The position numbers and the translations under genes were made by a program. Below the pieces are notes generated by a model that was not told where the DNA came from, did not search any database, and worked only from the letters and a program-made list of their open reading frames with translations. Below are positions 11,982-23,698 of a stretch of 64,000 nt of DNA, in pieces. The stretch lies in assembly GCF_004210375.1 (NCBI RefSeq), contig NC_134829.1:53250107-53314106 (forward strand). The letters are read 5' to 3'. Origin of the DNA: Tachypleus tridentatus (lineage: Eukaryota > Arthropoda > Merostomata > Xiphosura > Limulidae). The first letter of the stretch is position 1, and every line of letters begins with the position of its first letter.

Positions 11982-14455
11982 AATTGTCCTTAATTTTAAC
12001 TTATTGTTCTGACAGATGAGAAAACAAACCCTTTATAACTTGTTTCGGTTTCTCACGTACTTCTATTATCCTTAATTTTAACTTATTGTTTTGACAGATG
12101 AGAAAACAAACCATTTATAACTTGTTTCGGTTTCTCACGTACTTCTATTATCCTTAATTTTAACTTATTGTTTTGACAGATGAGAAAACAAACCCTTTAT
12201 AACTTGTTTCAGTTTCTCACATACTTCTATTGTCCTTAACTTTAATTTATTGTTCTGACAGATGAGAAAACAAACCTTTATAACTTGTTTCGGTTTCTCA
12301 CGTACTACTATTATCCTTAATTTTAACTTATTGTTCTGACACATGAGAAAACAAACCTTTTATAACTTGTTTCGGTTTCTCACGTACTTCTATTATCCTT
12401 AATTTTAACTTATTGTTTTGACAGATGAGAAAACAAACCATTTATAACTTGTTTCGGTTTCTCACGTACTTCTATTATCCTTAATTTTAACTTATTGTTT
12501 TGACAGATGAGAAAACAAACCCTTTATAACTTGTTTCAGTTTCTCACATACTTCTATTGTCCTTAACTTTAATTTATTGTTCTGACAGATGAGAAAACAA
12601 ACCTTTTATAACTTGTTTCGGTTTCTCACGTACTACTATTATCCTTAATTTTAACTTATTGTTCTGACACATGAGAAAACAAACCCTTTATAACTTGTTT
12701 CGGTTTCTCACGTACTTCTATTATCCTTAATTTTAACTTATTGTTTTGACAGATGAGAAAACAAACCATTTATAACTTGTTTCGGTTTCTCACGTACTTC
12801 TATTATCCTTAATTTTAACTTATTGTTTTGACAGATGAGAAAACAAACCCTTTATAACTTGTTTCAGTTTCTCACATACTTCTATTGTCCTTAACTTTAA
12901 TTTATTGTTCTGACAGATGAGAAAACAAACCTTTTATAACTTGTTTCGGTTTCTCACGTACTACTATTATCCTTAATTTTAACTTATTGTTCTGACACAT
13001 GAGAAAACAAACCTTTTATAACTTGTTTCGGTTTCTCACGTACTACTATTATCCTTAATTTTAACTTGTTGTTCAAACACATGAGAAAACAAACCTTTTA
13101 TAGCTTGTTTCGGTTTCTCACGTACTTCTATTGCCCATAACTTTAACTTATTGTTCTGACAGATGAGAAAACAAACCCTTTATAACTTGTTTCGGTTTCT
13201 CACGTACTTCTATTGTCCTTAATTTTAACTTATTGTTCTGACAGATGAGAAAACAAACCTTTTATAACTTGTTTCGATTTCTCACGTACTTCTATTGTCC
13301 TTAACTTTAATTTATTGTTCTGACAGATGAGAAAACAAACCTTTTATAACTTGTTTCGGTTTCTCACGTACTACTATTATCCTTAATTTTAACTTATTGT
13401 TGTGACACATGGGAAAACAAACCTTTTATAGCTTGTTTCGGTTTCTCACGTACTTCTATTGTCCTTAACTTTAATTTATTGTTCTGACAGATGAGAAAAC
13501 AAACCCTTTATAACTTGTTTCGGTTTCTCACGTACTTCTATTTTCCTTAACTTTAATTTATTGTTCTGACAGATGAGAAAACAAACCTTTTATAACTTGT
13601 TTCGGTTTCTCACGTACTTCTATTGTCCTTAACTTTAATTTATTGTTCTGACAGATGAGAAAACAAACCTTTTATAACTTGTTTCGGTTTCTCACGTACT
13701 ACTATTATCCTTAATTTTAACTTATTGTTGTGACACATGGGAAAACAAACCTTTTATAGCTTGTTTCGGTTTCTCACGTACTTCTGTTGTCCTTAACTTT
13801 AATTTATTGTTCTAGCAGATGAGAAAACAAACCTTTTATAACTTGTTTCGGTTTCTCACGTACTTCTATTGTCCTTAACTTTAATTTATTGTTCTGACAG
13901 ATGAGAAAACAAACCTTTTATAACTTGTTTCGATTACTCACGTACTACTATTATCCTTAATTTTAACTTATTGTTGTGACACATGGGAAAACAAACCTTT
14001 TATAGCTTGTTTCGGTTTCTCACGTACTTCTATTGTCCTTAACTTTAATTTATTGTTCTAGCAGATGAGAAAACAAACCTTTTATAACTTGTTTTGGTTT
14101 CTCACGTACTACTATTATCCTTAATTTTAACTTATTGTTCTGACACATGAGAAAACAAACCTTTTATAGCTTGTTTCGGTTTCTCACGTACTTCTATTGT
14201 CCTTAACTTTAATTTATTGTTCTAGCAGATGAGAAAACAAACCTTTTATAACTTGTTTCGGTTTCTCACGTACTACTATTATCCTTAATTTTAACTTATT
14301 GTTCAAACACATGAGAAAACAAACCTTTTATAGCTTGTTTCGGTTTCTCACGTACTTCTATTGCCCTTAACTTTAACTTATTGTTCTGACAGATGAGAAA
14401 ACAAACCCTTTATAACTTGTTTCGGTTTCTCACGTATTACTATTATCTTCAATTT
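11982..14455. repeat. 82-bp tandem array (about 30 units) with 328-bp higher-order period
   Basis: The unit is 82 bp and contains gacagatgagaaaacaaacc and cttgtttcggtttctcacg. The variant tactactatt recurs at 12303, 12631 and 12959, which is 328 bp or four units apart, showing a higher-order repeat in the left part. The array starts about 50 bp beyond the stop codon of the minus-strand gene, so its transcript's 3' untranslated region must end inside the array or read through it. Minus-strand units contain AACAATAAG but no canonical AATAAA. Confidence 0.96.
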
Positions 14456-14505
14456 TAATCAAGTGTTCAAACGATTTTGAGAAACTTACAACACATTTTT
14501 TTTTC

Positions 14506-14565
14506 CTAATAAGGAGTCACAGCTGTACAGTACTCGTATGGTGGAGGAACATCTGAGGTAAGTAC
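14506..14565 (-). CDS. Exon 5 (last coding exon): PPPY-containing C-terminus
   Basis: On the minus strand, tttcgttcag at the acceptor is followed by a 20-codon frame, VLTSDVPPPYEYCTAVTPY and stop TAG. It starts in phase 0, exactly as required by the donor of exon 4. PPPY (residues 269-272 of the model) is a second WW-domain ligand motif 19 residues after PPTY, a spacing compatible with paired WW binding. The exon is wedged between two arrays: the 47-bp array begins 23 bp upstream of the acceptor and the 82-bp array begins about 50 bp after the stop. An alternative acceptor 13 bp further in (acttacctcag) would give the wrong phase. The plus strand also shows an apparent 44-bp exon here, which I regard as chance. 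Confidence 0.65.
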   Translation of the reverse strand, partial: VLTSDVPPPYEYCTAVTPY

Positions 14566-14587
14566 CTGAACGAAAGAGTTAAATGAT

Positions 14588-17165
14588 AAAAGTAAGGATT
14601 ATTTGATAATAAGAGGCCAAATAAAATAACAAACAAATATAAGGATTATTTGATAATAAGAGGCCCAATAAAATAACAAACAAATATAAGGATTATTTGA
14701 TAATAAGAGGCCCAATAAAATAACAAACAAATATAAGGATTATTTGATAATAAGAGGCCCAATAAAATAACAAACAAATATAAGGATTATTTGATAATAA
14801 GAGGCCCAATAAAATAACAAACAAATATAAGGATTATTTGATAATAAGAGGCCCAATAAAATAACAAACAAATATAAGGATTATTTGATAATAAGAGGCC
14901 CAATAAAATAACAAACAAATATAAGGATTATTTGATAATAAGAGGCCAAATAAAATAACAAACAAATATAAGGATTATTTGATAATAAGAGGCCCAATAA
15001 AATAACAAACAAATATAAGGATTATTTGATAATAAGAGGCCAAATAAAATAACAAACAAATATAAGGATTATTTGATAATAAGAGGCCCAATAAAATAAC
15101 AAACAAATATAAGGATTATTTGATAATAAGAGGCCCAATAAAATAACAAACAAATATAAGGATTATTTGATAATAAGAGGCCCAATAAAATAACAAACAA
15201 ATATAAGGATTATTTGATAATAATAGGCCAAATAAAATAACAAACAAATATAAGGATTATTTGATAATAAGAGGCCCAATAAAATAACAAACAAATATAA
15301 GGATTATTTGATAATAAGAGGCCCAATAAAATAACAAACAAATATAAGGATTATTTGATAATAAGAGGCCCAATAAAATAACAAACAAATATAAGGATTA
15401 TTTGATAATAAGAGGCCCAATAAAATAACAAACAAATATAAGGATTATTTGATAATAATAGGCCAAATAAAATAACAAATAAATATAAGGATTATTTGAT
15501 AATAAGAGGCCCAATAAAATAACAAATAAATATAAGGATTATTTGATAATAAGAGGCCCAATAAAATAACAAACAAATATAAGGATTATTTGATAATAAT
15601 AGGCCAAATAAAATAACAAATAAATATAAGGATTATTTGATAATAAGAGGCCCAATAAAATAACAAATAAATATAAGGATTATTTGATAATAAGAGGCCC
15701 AATAAAATAACAAACAAATATAAGGATTATTTGATAATAATAGGCCAAATAAAATAACAAATAAATATAAGGATTATTTGATAATAAGAGGCCCAATAAA
15801 ATAACAAATAAATATAAGGATTATTTGATAATAAGAGGCCCAATAAAATAACAAATAAATATAAGGATTATTTGATAATAAGAGGCCCAATAAAATAACA
15901 AACAAATATAAGGATTATTTGATAATAAGAGGCCCAATAAAATAACAAACAAATATAAGGATTATTTGATAATAAGAGGCCCAATAAAATAACAAACAAA
16001 TATAAGGATTATTTGATAATAATAGGCCAAATAAAATAACAAATAAATATAAGGATTATTTGATAATAAGAGGCCCAATAAAATAACAAATAAATATAAG
16101 GATTATTTGATAATAAGAGGCCCAATAAAATAACAAACAAATATAAGGATTATTTGATAATAATAGGCCAAATAAAATAACAAATAAATATAAGGATTAT
16201 TTGATAATAAGAGGCCCAATAAAATAACAAATAAATATAAGGATTATTTGATAATAAGAGGCCCAATAAAATAACAAACAAATATAAGGATTATTTGATA
16301 ATAATAGGCCAAATAAAATAACAAATAAATATAAGGATTATTTGATAATAAGAGGCCCAATAAAATAACAAATAAATATAAGGATTATTTGATAATAAGA
16401 GGCCCAATAAAATAACAAATAAATATAAGGATTATTTGATAATAAGAGGCCCAATAAAATAACAAACAAATATAAGGATTATTTGATAATAAGAGGCCCA
16501 ATAAAATAACAAACAAATATAAGGATTATTTGATAATAAGAGGCCCAATAAAATAACAAACAAATATAAGGATTATTTGATAATAAGAGGCCAAATAAAA
16601 TAACAAACAAATATAAGGATTATTTGATAATAAGAGGCCCAATAAAATAACAAACAAATATAAGGATTATTTGATAATAAGAGGCCCAATAAAATAACAA
16701 ACAAATATAAGGATTATTTGATAATAAGAGGCCAAATAAAATAACAAACAAATATAAGGATTATTTGATAATAAGAGGCCAAATAAAATAACAAACAAAT
16801 ATAAGGATTATTTGATAATAAGAGGCCAAATAAAATAACAAACAAATATAAGGATTATTTGATAATAAGAGGCCCAATAAAATAACAAACAAATATAAGG
16901 ATTATTTGATAATAAGAGGCCCAATAAAATAACAAACAAATATAAGGATTATTTGATAATAAGAGGCCCAATAAAATAACAAACAAATATAAGGATTATT
17001 TGATAATAAGAGGCCCAATAAAATAACAAACAAATATAAGGATTATTTGATAATAAGAGGCCCAATAAAATAACAAACAAATATAAGGATTATTTGATAA
17101 TAAGAGGCCCAATAAAATAACAAACAAATATAAGGATTATTTGATAATAAGAGGCCCAATAAAAA
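14588..17165. repeat. 47-bp tandem array (about 55 units) with 141-bp higher-order repeat
   Basis: The unit is 47 bp: aataaaataacaaa.aaata, then taaggattatttgataataa and gaggccc. The outer parts are nearly identical. In the centre the variant ataataggcc recurs at 15461, 15602 and 15743, and again at 16025, 16166 and 16307. Spacing is 141 bp (three units), and the two groups are 564 bp apart (twelve units). This array lies in intron 4 of the minus-strand gene, close to its acceptor. Confidence 0.97.
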
Positions 17166-18185
17166 TAACTATACATCACGCTAGTTAGTTGTTTGGTTAT
17201 AAACGTTGAAAATAAGGAAACGATACAAGATTTTTATTACAAGCTGGTTAAAACAGTAGAAAGTAGTTGGAGAAAACACAAACTGGTAGATACGTAACGG
17301 ATGTAAACCCAAGAATGTGTTAAACATGATAACAATATGCATCGGGTAGAGAAAACACAAACTGATAAATGCGTAACCCCTGAATGAGGTAAACACAAGC
17401 CTAGTCTACAAGAGTTGGAGGAATCCATTAAATACACAACAAACGTCTATTTTAATCCAGTTTTTGCACCAAATATATCAAACAAAGAAAATAAAGGACA
17501 ATTTTTTTACAATTCTTTGCTAATATTTTTGATACACTTTTTCAGGAGGTTTCGCACAAAAAGTGCTTGTTACATGCTGGATAAACGTGATATCATTACT
17601 TGTAGTTAATATTCCTGCTAAAGAACGACGTCCATGTATCTTGTTACACATCTAAATATTTTATCAGTATCAGATCTGATGCGAGAACCAGTGCTGGTTT
17701 TTAGACTCTCAAGATAAACTTCTGGTAATCGAAACTCTCACGTTACAGAATAGTTTCCTTTAGGTTTCCTGGGACATTTGTCAAAGGACATATTCAGTAT
17801 TACAGAAATGAATAAATGTTTAAGAGGTCAATTGCGATGCACTTTTATACTTGGTTATGTTCTCTAGCTTCCACTTGTTCGACAACTCACAGTAATTTTA
17901 TGGCTATGATCAATTTGTTTGCAGTTAAGCAGAAAGCTACACGATGGGCTTTACTTGTTGTGCCTACCACGTGCATTTAAACCCGCAGACTAACCGCTGT
18001 GCCACAAGGAAGCGACAGATATAATTGGCAAGAGATGTCATTCATTGCATACGTAACTTTCTCGTCACTTGAGTTCCAGCAGAAAGAAAGACATTTGATG
18101 CGAATATCTTGCCACAAATGAGTTCTAGTTAGGATCATAACATAACTGTTATTCATAAAATTACAGCCATAATTACAATTACCAT
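17166..18185. other. Intronic unique sequence with a SINE relic
   Basis: This stretch of intron 4 contains two related stretches around gagaaaacacaaactg (about 17270 and 17350) and a relic of the second SINE family at 17918-18005 (gaaagctacacgatgggctt; ccgctgtgccac). Short ORFs have no domains. I see no gene. Confidence 0.55.
17918..18005 (-). mobile_element. Second-family SINE relic
   Basis: Contains gaaagctacacgatgggctt and ends with gactaaccgctgtgccac, the conserved tail and head signatures of the second short-repeat family. Several substitutions and a gap in the middle mark it as old. Confidence 0.6.
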
Positions 18186-18640
18186 TTGAAGTTGTATTGT
18201 ATGGTGTACAGCCAAGAGGAAGAATACAACTACTATACAACCATTAGGGCAAATACAACTTCAAGGTGTATTTTATTGTGTACATCCATGAGGACAAATA
18301 CAAATTCAAGCTGTATTGTATAGTGTGTAAGCTATAAGAACAAATAAAAGTTGAAGTTCTATTATATAGTGTGCAGCCATGAGAACAAATACAAGTTGAA
18401 GTTGTATTTTACAGTGTGCAGCCATGAGAACAAATACAAGTTGAAGTTGTATTTTACAGTGTACATCCTTGAAGACAAATGAAACTTGAAGTTGTAGGTT
18501 TTAGTACACATCTATGAGACAAAATACAAGTTGAAGTTGTATTTTATAGTGTACATCTTTGAAGACAAATGAAACTTGAAGTTGTAGTTTTTAGTGCACA
18601 TCCATAAGAACAAATACAAGTTGAAGTTGTATTGTAGATT
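18186..18640. repeat. Diverged 45-bp tandem array (about 10 units)
   Basis: Units near 45 bp contain acaaatacaagttgaagttg, tattttatagtgtacat and ccatgag. Copies differ at many positions. This array is older than its neighbours. Confidence 0.85.
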
Positions 18641-19675
18641 GCGTGCTCTGTAAAAGGCCGTCATTCAAATCTTGCTACTTTATCTCATAGAATCAGTGAA
18701 CGAAAGATTGCAATGGAATTTCTCTTTGAAAGCAAACAGCAGCTGCAAATTATTTCTTACTTTAAATGAAAATGATAAAATTTACAGAACAATTGTATTT
18801 ATTTTACAATCTGGAGAAAAAAGTGTAATATGAAAGTATGCCATTAACTTGCATTAGCTTAATAAAATACACGTAATAAGGCCATAAACAAAGGTGTTGC
18901 ACAAAAAATATAACACACACAGGATACAACCCACTGAATGTGGAAAGGTTAGTATGTAAACACAGGAAGCTATGTATCTATTTTGTTTGATTGTTTAAGA
19001 GCAAAACCACATTGAGTTATCCGCTGTATTAACCACAGAGAATGGAACCCCGGATCTTAAAGCCACTATCTGAAAAATAGGAAATTATACGACATTTGTT
19101 ATTAAGTGTTATACGTTATTCATGGTTATAATACATAATTAAGATGATATATGGATTTAGAACTATCGTAGAACTCTAAAGCTGTGAAAGTGTCCACTTG
19201 AGGAAGAAACACGTGTTAATCATTATGTTTTCCTTCACGATTTTGTTCATACACATATAAAGACTGTTTACTGGTTCAGGCGTCAGCTTCTAATCTATAT
19301 ATGTTGTCTCTATGGGGTTCTAAGTAATATTATACTCACGCTAGTGAACCTATACTCGTATATAATTTGACAAATAACTAACACTGACGCTACTACGTTA
19401 TTTTTCTGAATGATTCAGCAGACACTCTATTTAAAACGATAAGACTAGCTATCATGTTTCATCTGTTAGTCAATTTACCACTTGTCACTGAGTTACAGTG
19501 ATCTACACACGATCTCGCTGTAATTAATGATTCTACACATACCTTGTTTATATTTCTCACACGTGAAGTAAAGTCATTGATAAATTAATAAGAAACAAGT
19601 ATGAGAGTTCTAGTCCATAATTAAATACAATCGTGAACTATCACTTTACTATAATCAGAGTGAAGGGAATATGTT
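18641..19675. other. Intronic unique sequence
   Basis: AT-rich, without an open frame that looks coding. A second-family SINE relic lies at about 18985-19075 (agagcaaaaccacattgagt). Nothing else was recognised. Confidence 0.5.
18985..19075 (-). mobile_element. Second-family SINE relic, highly decayed
   Basis: Tail-like aagagcaaaaccacattgag is followed by attaaccacagagaatgg and a degenerate head. Assigned by comparison with the other relics in this window; weak. Confidence 0.4.
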
Positions 19676-19928
19676 GTTTGTTTTTAATTTCGTGCAAAGC
19701 AACAAGAGGGTTATCTGCGCTAGCCGTCCCTAATCTCGCAGTGTAAGACAAAAGGTAAGGCAGCTAGTCATCACTATTCATCGCCTACTCTTGGGCTACT
19801 CTTTTACAAACAAAAAAACATTATAACCACCCGACGACTTGAGGTGCGAATGCATTGATTGGTGGGACGACCATTCGAACCCCCTACCCTCAGAGTGCGT
19901 GTCCAGCGCCCTAACCACCTCATTGGAT
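19676..19928 (-). mobile_element. tRNA-derived SINE (copy B), diverged
   Basis: On the minus strand a decayed tRNA-like head near 19925 leads into the conserved body (agtaggcgatgaatagtgat) and the tail at tttcgtgcaaagc. It has more substitutions than copy A, and I find no clear target-site duplication. Confidence 0.85.
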
Positions 19929-20059
19929 AACAGTGACATCTGTACGAACATGAAAAAGATATTTAAAATGTTTAAGTCTATAACTACAACAAAATAATAT
20001 TTATATTCAAATCTGCTCTTTAGACTTAATTAATTACGCTTTTTATTTCTTATATGAAG

Positions 20060-20867
20060 CAAAACCTGACAATAACACTGAGTGATTCTTACAGAAACAC
20101 GGATTAAACCTGACAATAACACTGAGTGATTCTTACAGAAACACGGAATAAACCTGGCAATAACACTGAGTGATTCTTACAGAAACACGGAATAAACCTG
20201 ACAATAACACTGAGTGATTCTTACAGAAATACGGAATAAACCTGATAATAAAACTGAGTGATTCTTACAGAAACACGGATTAAACCTGACAATAAAACTG
20301 AGTGATCCTTACAGAAACACGGATTAAACCTGACAATAACACTGAGTGATTCTTACAGAAACACGGATTAAACCTGACAATAAAACTGAGTGATTCTTAC
20401 AGAAACACGGAATAAACCTGGCAATAACACTGAGTGATCCTTACAGAAACACGGAATAAACCTGACAATAAAACTGAGTGATTCTTACAGAAACACGGAT
20501 TAAACCTGGTAATAAAACTGAGTGATCCTTACAGAAACACGGATTAAACCTGATAATAACACTGAGTGATTCTTACAGAAACACGGATTAAACCTGATAA
20601 TAAAACTGAGTGATTCTTACAGAAACACGGATTAAACCTGGCAATAACACTGAGTGATTCTTACAGAAACACGGATTAAACCTGATAATAAAACTGAGTG
20701 ATTCTTACAGAAACACGGATTAAACCTGGTAATAAAACTAAGTGATCCCTACAGAAACACGGATTAAACCTGATAATAAAACTGAGTGATTCTTACAGAA
20801 ACACGGATTAAACCTGGTAATAAAACTAAGTGATCCCTACAGAAACACGGATTAAACCTAAGAATAA
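20060..20867. repeat. 44-bp tandem array (about 18 units)
   Basis: The unit is 44 bp with gattcttacagaaacacgg and taaacctgataataaaactg. Variants are gataat/gacaat/ggtaat and aaaact/aacact. It ends directly at the start of the next array without unique sequence between. Confidence 0.95.
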
Positions 20868-21472
20868 AACTAAAAGAATTCCTTTTCCAAATTATCAATT
20901 TCTCAGCCCTCTTAGAAACTAGGTGTTAAGAATTCTTTTTGCAAATTATCAATTTCTCAGCCCTCTTAGAAACTAGGTATTAAGAATTCTTTTTGCAAAT
21001 TATCAATTTCTCAGCCCTCTTAGAAACTAGGTATTAAGAATTCTTTTTACAAATTATCAATTTCTCAGCCCTCCTAGAAACTAGGTATTAAGAATTCTTT
21101 TTGCAAATTATCAATTTCTCAGCCCTCTTAGAAACTAGGTATTAAGAATTCCTTTTCCAAATTATCAATTTCTCAGCCCTCTTAGAAACTAGGTGTTAAG
21201 AATTCTTTTTGCAAATTATCAATTTATTAGCCCTCTTAGAAACTAGGTATTAAGAATTCTTTTTGCAAATTATCAATTTCTCAGCCCTCTTAGAAATTAG
21301 GTATTACGAATTATTCTTACAAATTATCAGTTTATCAGCCCTCTTAGAAACTAGGTATTAAGAATTCTTTTTACAAATTATCAGTTTATCAGCCCTCTTA
21401 GAAACTAGGTATTAAGAATTCTTTATACAAATTATCAATTTCTCAGCCCTCTTAGAAACTGCATCTTAAGTA
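20868..21472. repeat. 54-bp tandem array (11 units)
   Basis: The unit is 54 bp with aagaattctttttgcaaatt and tcagccctcttagaaactag. The last units (tacaaattatcagtttatc) are the most diverged. It abuts the 44-bp array at about 20868. Confidence 0.95.
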
Positions 21473-21613
21473 TTATTTTTATAAATTACACTATGTAACA
21501 AATTTTTTACTTTTTCCCAATTGCTTATGCCTAAAGTAAATGGAAAAGACCTATTTATCTCTTTAACCTTTGCTTTTGTGACCTCAGTAATGAAATTTTC
21601 AAATTTACCCGTT

Positions 21614-21799
21614 TTCTAGAACATTCCAGGTATATTTAGTGCTGAGTATCTGACAGAGAATTTTCTCGAACTTACAAGAATTTTTAAGGGCTTTCTAGAA
21701 TGTATAGAACTTACGAGAATTTTCAAGAACGTTTTACAATTTTCTAGAACTTTCCACAGTAATATATATGCAGGAGCTCACCACTCACCACTTCAGTTT
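21614..21799 (+). promoter_or_regulatory. Heat-shock-element promoter with TATA box and initiator
   Basis: Two perfect three-part heat-shock elements of the form TTCnnGAAnnTTC lie at 21614-21626 and 21742-21754. Between them are a five-part element with one imperfect block at 21658-21680, a partial one at 21693-21709 and a four-part one at 21717-21734, all in 5-bp register internally. TATATAT follows at 21763-21769, and the arthropod-type initiator TCAGTT has its A at 21795, placing TATA at -32. This is the architecture of an hsp70-class promoter bound by HSF trimers (known). That it drives the downstream ORF is inferred from position: the first ATG is at 21850, 55 bp after the predicted start. 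Confidence 0.75.
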
Positions 21800-21849
21800 A
21801 GTTCTAGCTGCCTAAGTGAACACATAGACCTATCTGATTTTTATCAGAG

Positions 21850-22015
21850 ATGGCATCAAGAAGCCGCAACCATTCTCCAGACGCAATCTGCTAAGTATGT
21901 GGCCAATTTATCAAGATAAGAGCAAAAAGGTACTGTGTGACAGCATCTGCTAAACTGTGTGAAATCTACAAGGCATATTAGGGATCAAGACAAAACTCTA
22001 GAAGGTAAGACGGAC
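21850..22015 (+). pseudogene. N-terminal remnant of a repeated arthropod cysteine-motif ORF family
   Basis: From ATG 21850 the frame reads MASRSRNHSPDAIC, stop, VCGQFIKIRAKRYCVTASAK, LCEIYKAY, stop. A frame change then gives DQDKTLEG. The in-frame TAA at 21892 replaces the residue between two cysteines of a C-x-x-C-G motif, and a second stop with an indel breaks the AY..DQDK segment. I remember a multi-copy ORF family in arthropod genomes with this order (SPD, CYxCG, KAYFG, GDQDK) of unknown function; this is recollection, not a search. A probable C-terminal fragment of the same family lies at 36778-37023 on the other strand. It sits behind a heat-shock promoter, which may be the family's own. 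It lies within intron 4 of the minus-strand gene, in the opposite orientation. Confidence 0.6.
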
Positions 22016-23532
22016 AATTTTTGCTTGCTTGAATTGTAATATTTTATATCATACAAATTTTAGACCTTTTGAAATTTAAATCTTTTAATTTATTTTTTTT
22101 CAATTTCCAGTAGTATAGAAAAAATATCACATATAAAATATTTTGCATGAACCTCTTACACATTAGTTGTGGGTGAAATAAATTTGTATAACTGGCTTTC
22201 ATTTCAGATAATATTCTCTAAAATATTCATAATTTTGCTGAGCAAAACGAACATTTCCTTGTTAGAAGTCCCTTCTCGAGTTAGTGGGGGACATTTTTGT
22301 TGAAAGAAATTATCCAATCCGCTTGTTCTCAGTTTGAACTGCAATTTTTTCCAAAAAAAATTGACCAATAAGATGGCATTCCCCACACACTTTTAGCACC
22401 GGGGCTACGAAAAGTGGTTTGAAGTGGAATGTGACTGAAATACGTCAGCACATCACGAGCTTCAGGGCCAATCACAAGAAGCGTGGAAGTCTCCAAATGA
22501 CACACAAGAGATATTCAGGGAACGTTTAGAAACATCTAAACAGATGTTGTGTATCAAGCCCAATTCAATATTACGTCAGTAGCTGCTTTCAAAATGTTTC
22601 TGTCTGCTCATCTTACTGCTGACTATCGTGATGCTTCGACCTTCCTTACCGAATCGCAGGCAAAATCGTTCGTATCTCAAGTTAAACACAGAAAGGTAAG
22701 AACAGAGCCAGAAAAGGTTGGCAACTGCTTACTAAATAATGGTGAGATTGTGGCTTTACTGATATATTCCAGCAGGTAGACGTTAATACTAGCTAATATG
22801 GAGACTTAAGGATGCTGTATTTCACTTAAAAACGTATCAATTAACAAAATAAAATTTGTCTCTAAAGTATACACACAAAAACAATCCTTTTAGGGAGTTT
22901 CCAGACTGAATTTACTTTTAATATGCAACTTATAGTGTAAAAATAACCCTTGTATCCTGATGGACGTGGTAACACAACTTAAAGAATATGAAATAAATTT
23001 AGTTTCACGATAAGTTTGAGAAAAGTTGGAATAACATACACACATCATACACACACACATACCCAAGATATATCTAACGTTCTTGTTAAAATGTAGCTAC
23101 CCCAGTAAGGATATAACTGAACAGCATTTGTTGTGTTTAGCTAGATAATTATCAAAATGCCATTTTTAGAAGTTGGCAAAAACTCTTATTACAGTTCTTA
23201 ATTGTTAAATATGAATAGCAGTGATTAAAGTTTTTTGTTATATTGGAGATGATTTGTAATACGATAAAACGGAAAATAAACGTTTTTCACTTTCAGTAAT
23301 TAAGGGTAAGGCGAGTCCGTAACTGAATTGTTGAATGTAAATGTTAATGTCCCGATCTGCTCTCGTACTTCTTAAATTTTTGGGTATCGTAGTTGAAAAA
23401 CAAACAAGCCTTAAGCCTAAAGCTTAAACTGGTACTTATCTGTAAGACTGTGTGCACAAACAATAAAATTTTCAGGATTTTCATGACGACACACACAAAA
23501 AGTACAAACATAAAATTATACTATTACATTAC
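22016..23532. other. Intronic interval with one weak coding-like stretch
   Basis: A plus-strand frame at 22549-22779 reads LTADYRDASTFLTESQAKSF followed by VSQVKHRK, then aggtaaga, which resembles a splice donor. It looks like degraded coding sequence but I could not find a matching acceptor or a known domain. It may be part of the same insertion as the broken ORF at 21850. The rest is unique AT-rich sequence with a CA-rich stretch near 23036-23062. Confidence 0.35.
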
Positions 23533-23698
23533 CTTTCGCAAGGGAAACTGGTTATTTGTCACAGCTTCATCATACGTAGGGGGCTTGGTTTGACACCAGA
23601 TGGCGCAATGCATTAAGTGATTATCTGTATGTGGTATTGATTCTGGAATGTGTTCCGATACTTCTTGTGTCTCCGGAAGCATGCATTTTCGCAAGGGT
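23533..23698 (-). CDS. Exon 4: cytoplasmic tail with PPTY motif
   Basis: On the minus strand the acceptor atttttcaacag precedes a 166-nt exon ended by the donor gtaatg. One leading nucleotide completes the codon split at exon 3 (phase 2), and 55 codons follow and end in phase 0. The peptide is hydrophilic with an acidic, proline-rich segment (LPETQEVSEHIPESIP), three cysteines (CM, HC, WC) and KPPTYDEAV. PPTY is a class I WW-domain ligand, and the following DEAV also resembles the juxta-PY context of Nedd4 substrates. This exon encodes most of the cytoplasmic domain, right after the membrane helix of exon 3. No domain outside the PY motif is recognised. Confidence 0.75.

Noticed and set aside
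14514..14557. 44-bp plus-strand exon with good acceptor and donor
   Set aside because: The minus-strand reading gives a PPPY terminal exon in the exact phase needed by the upstream exon. No plus-strand partner exon was found.
22204..22386. Minus-strand 60-codon ORF near the heat-shock promoter
   Set aside because: No domain, no splice context, and composition typical of AT-rich chance frames.
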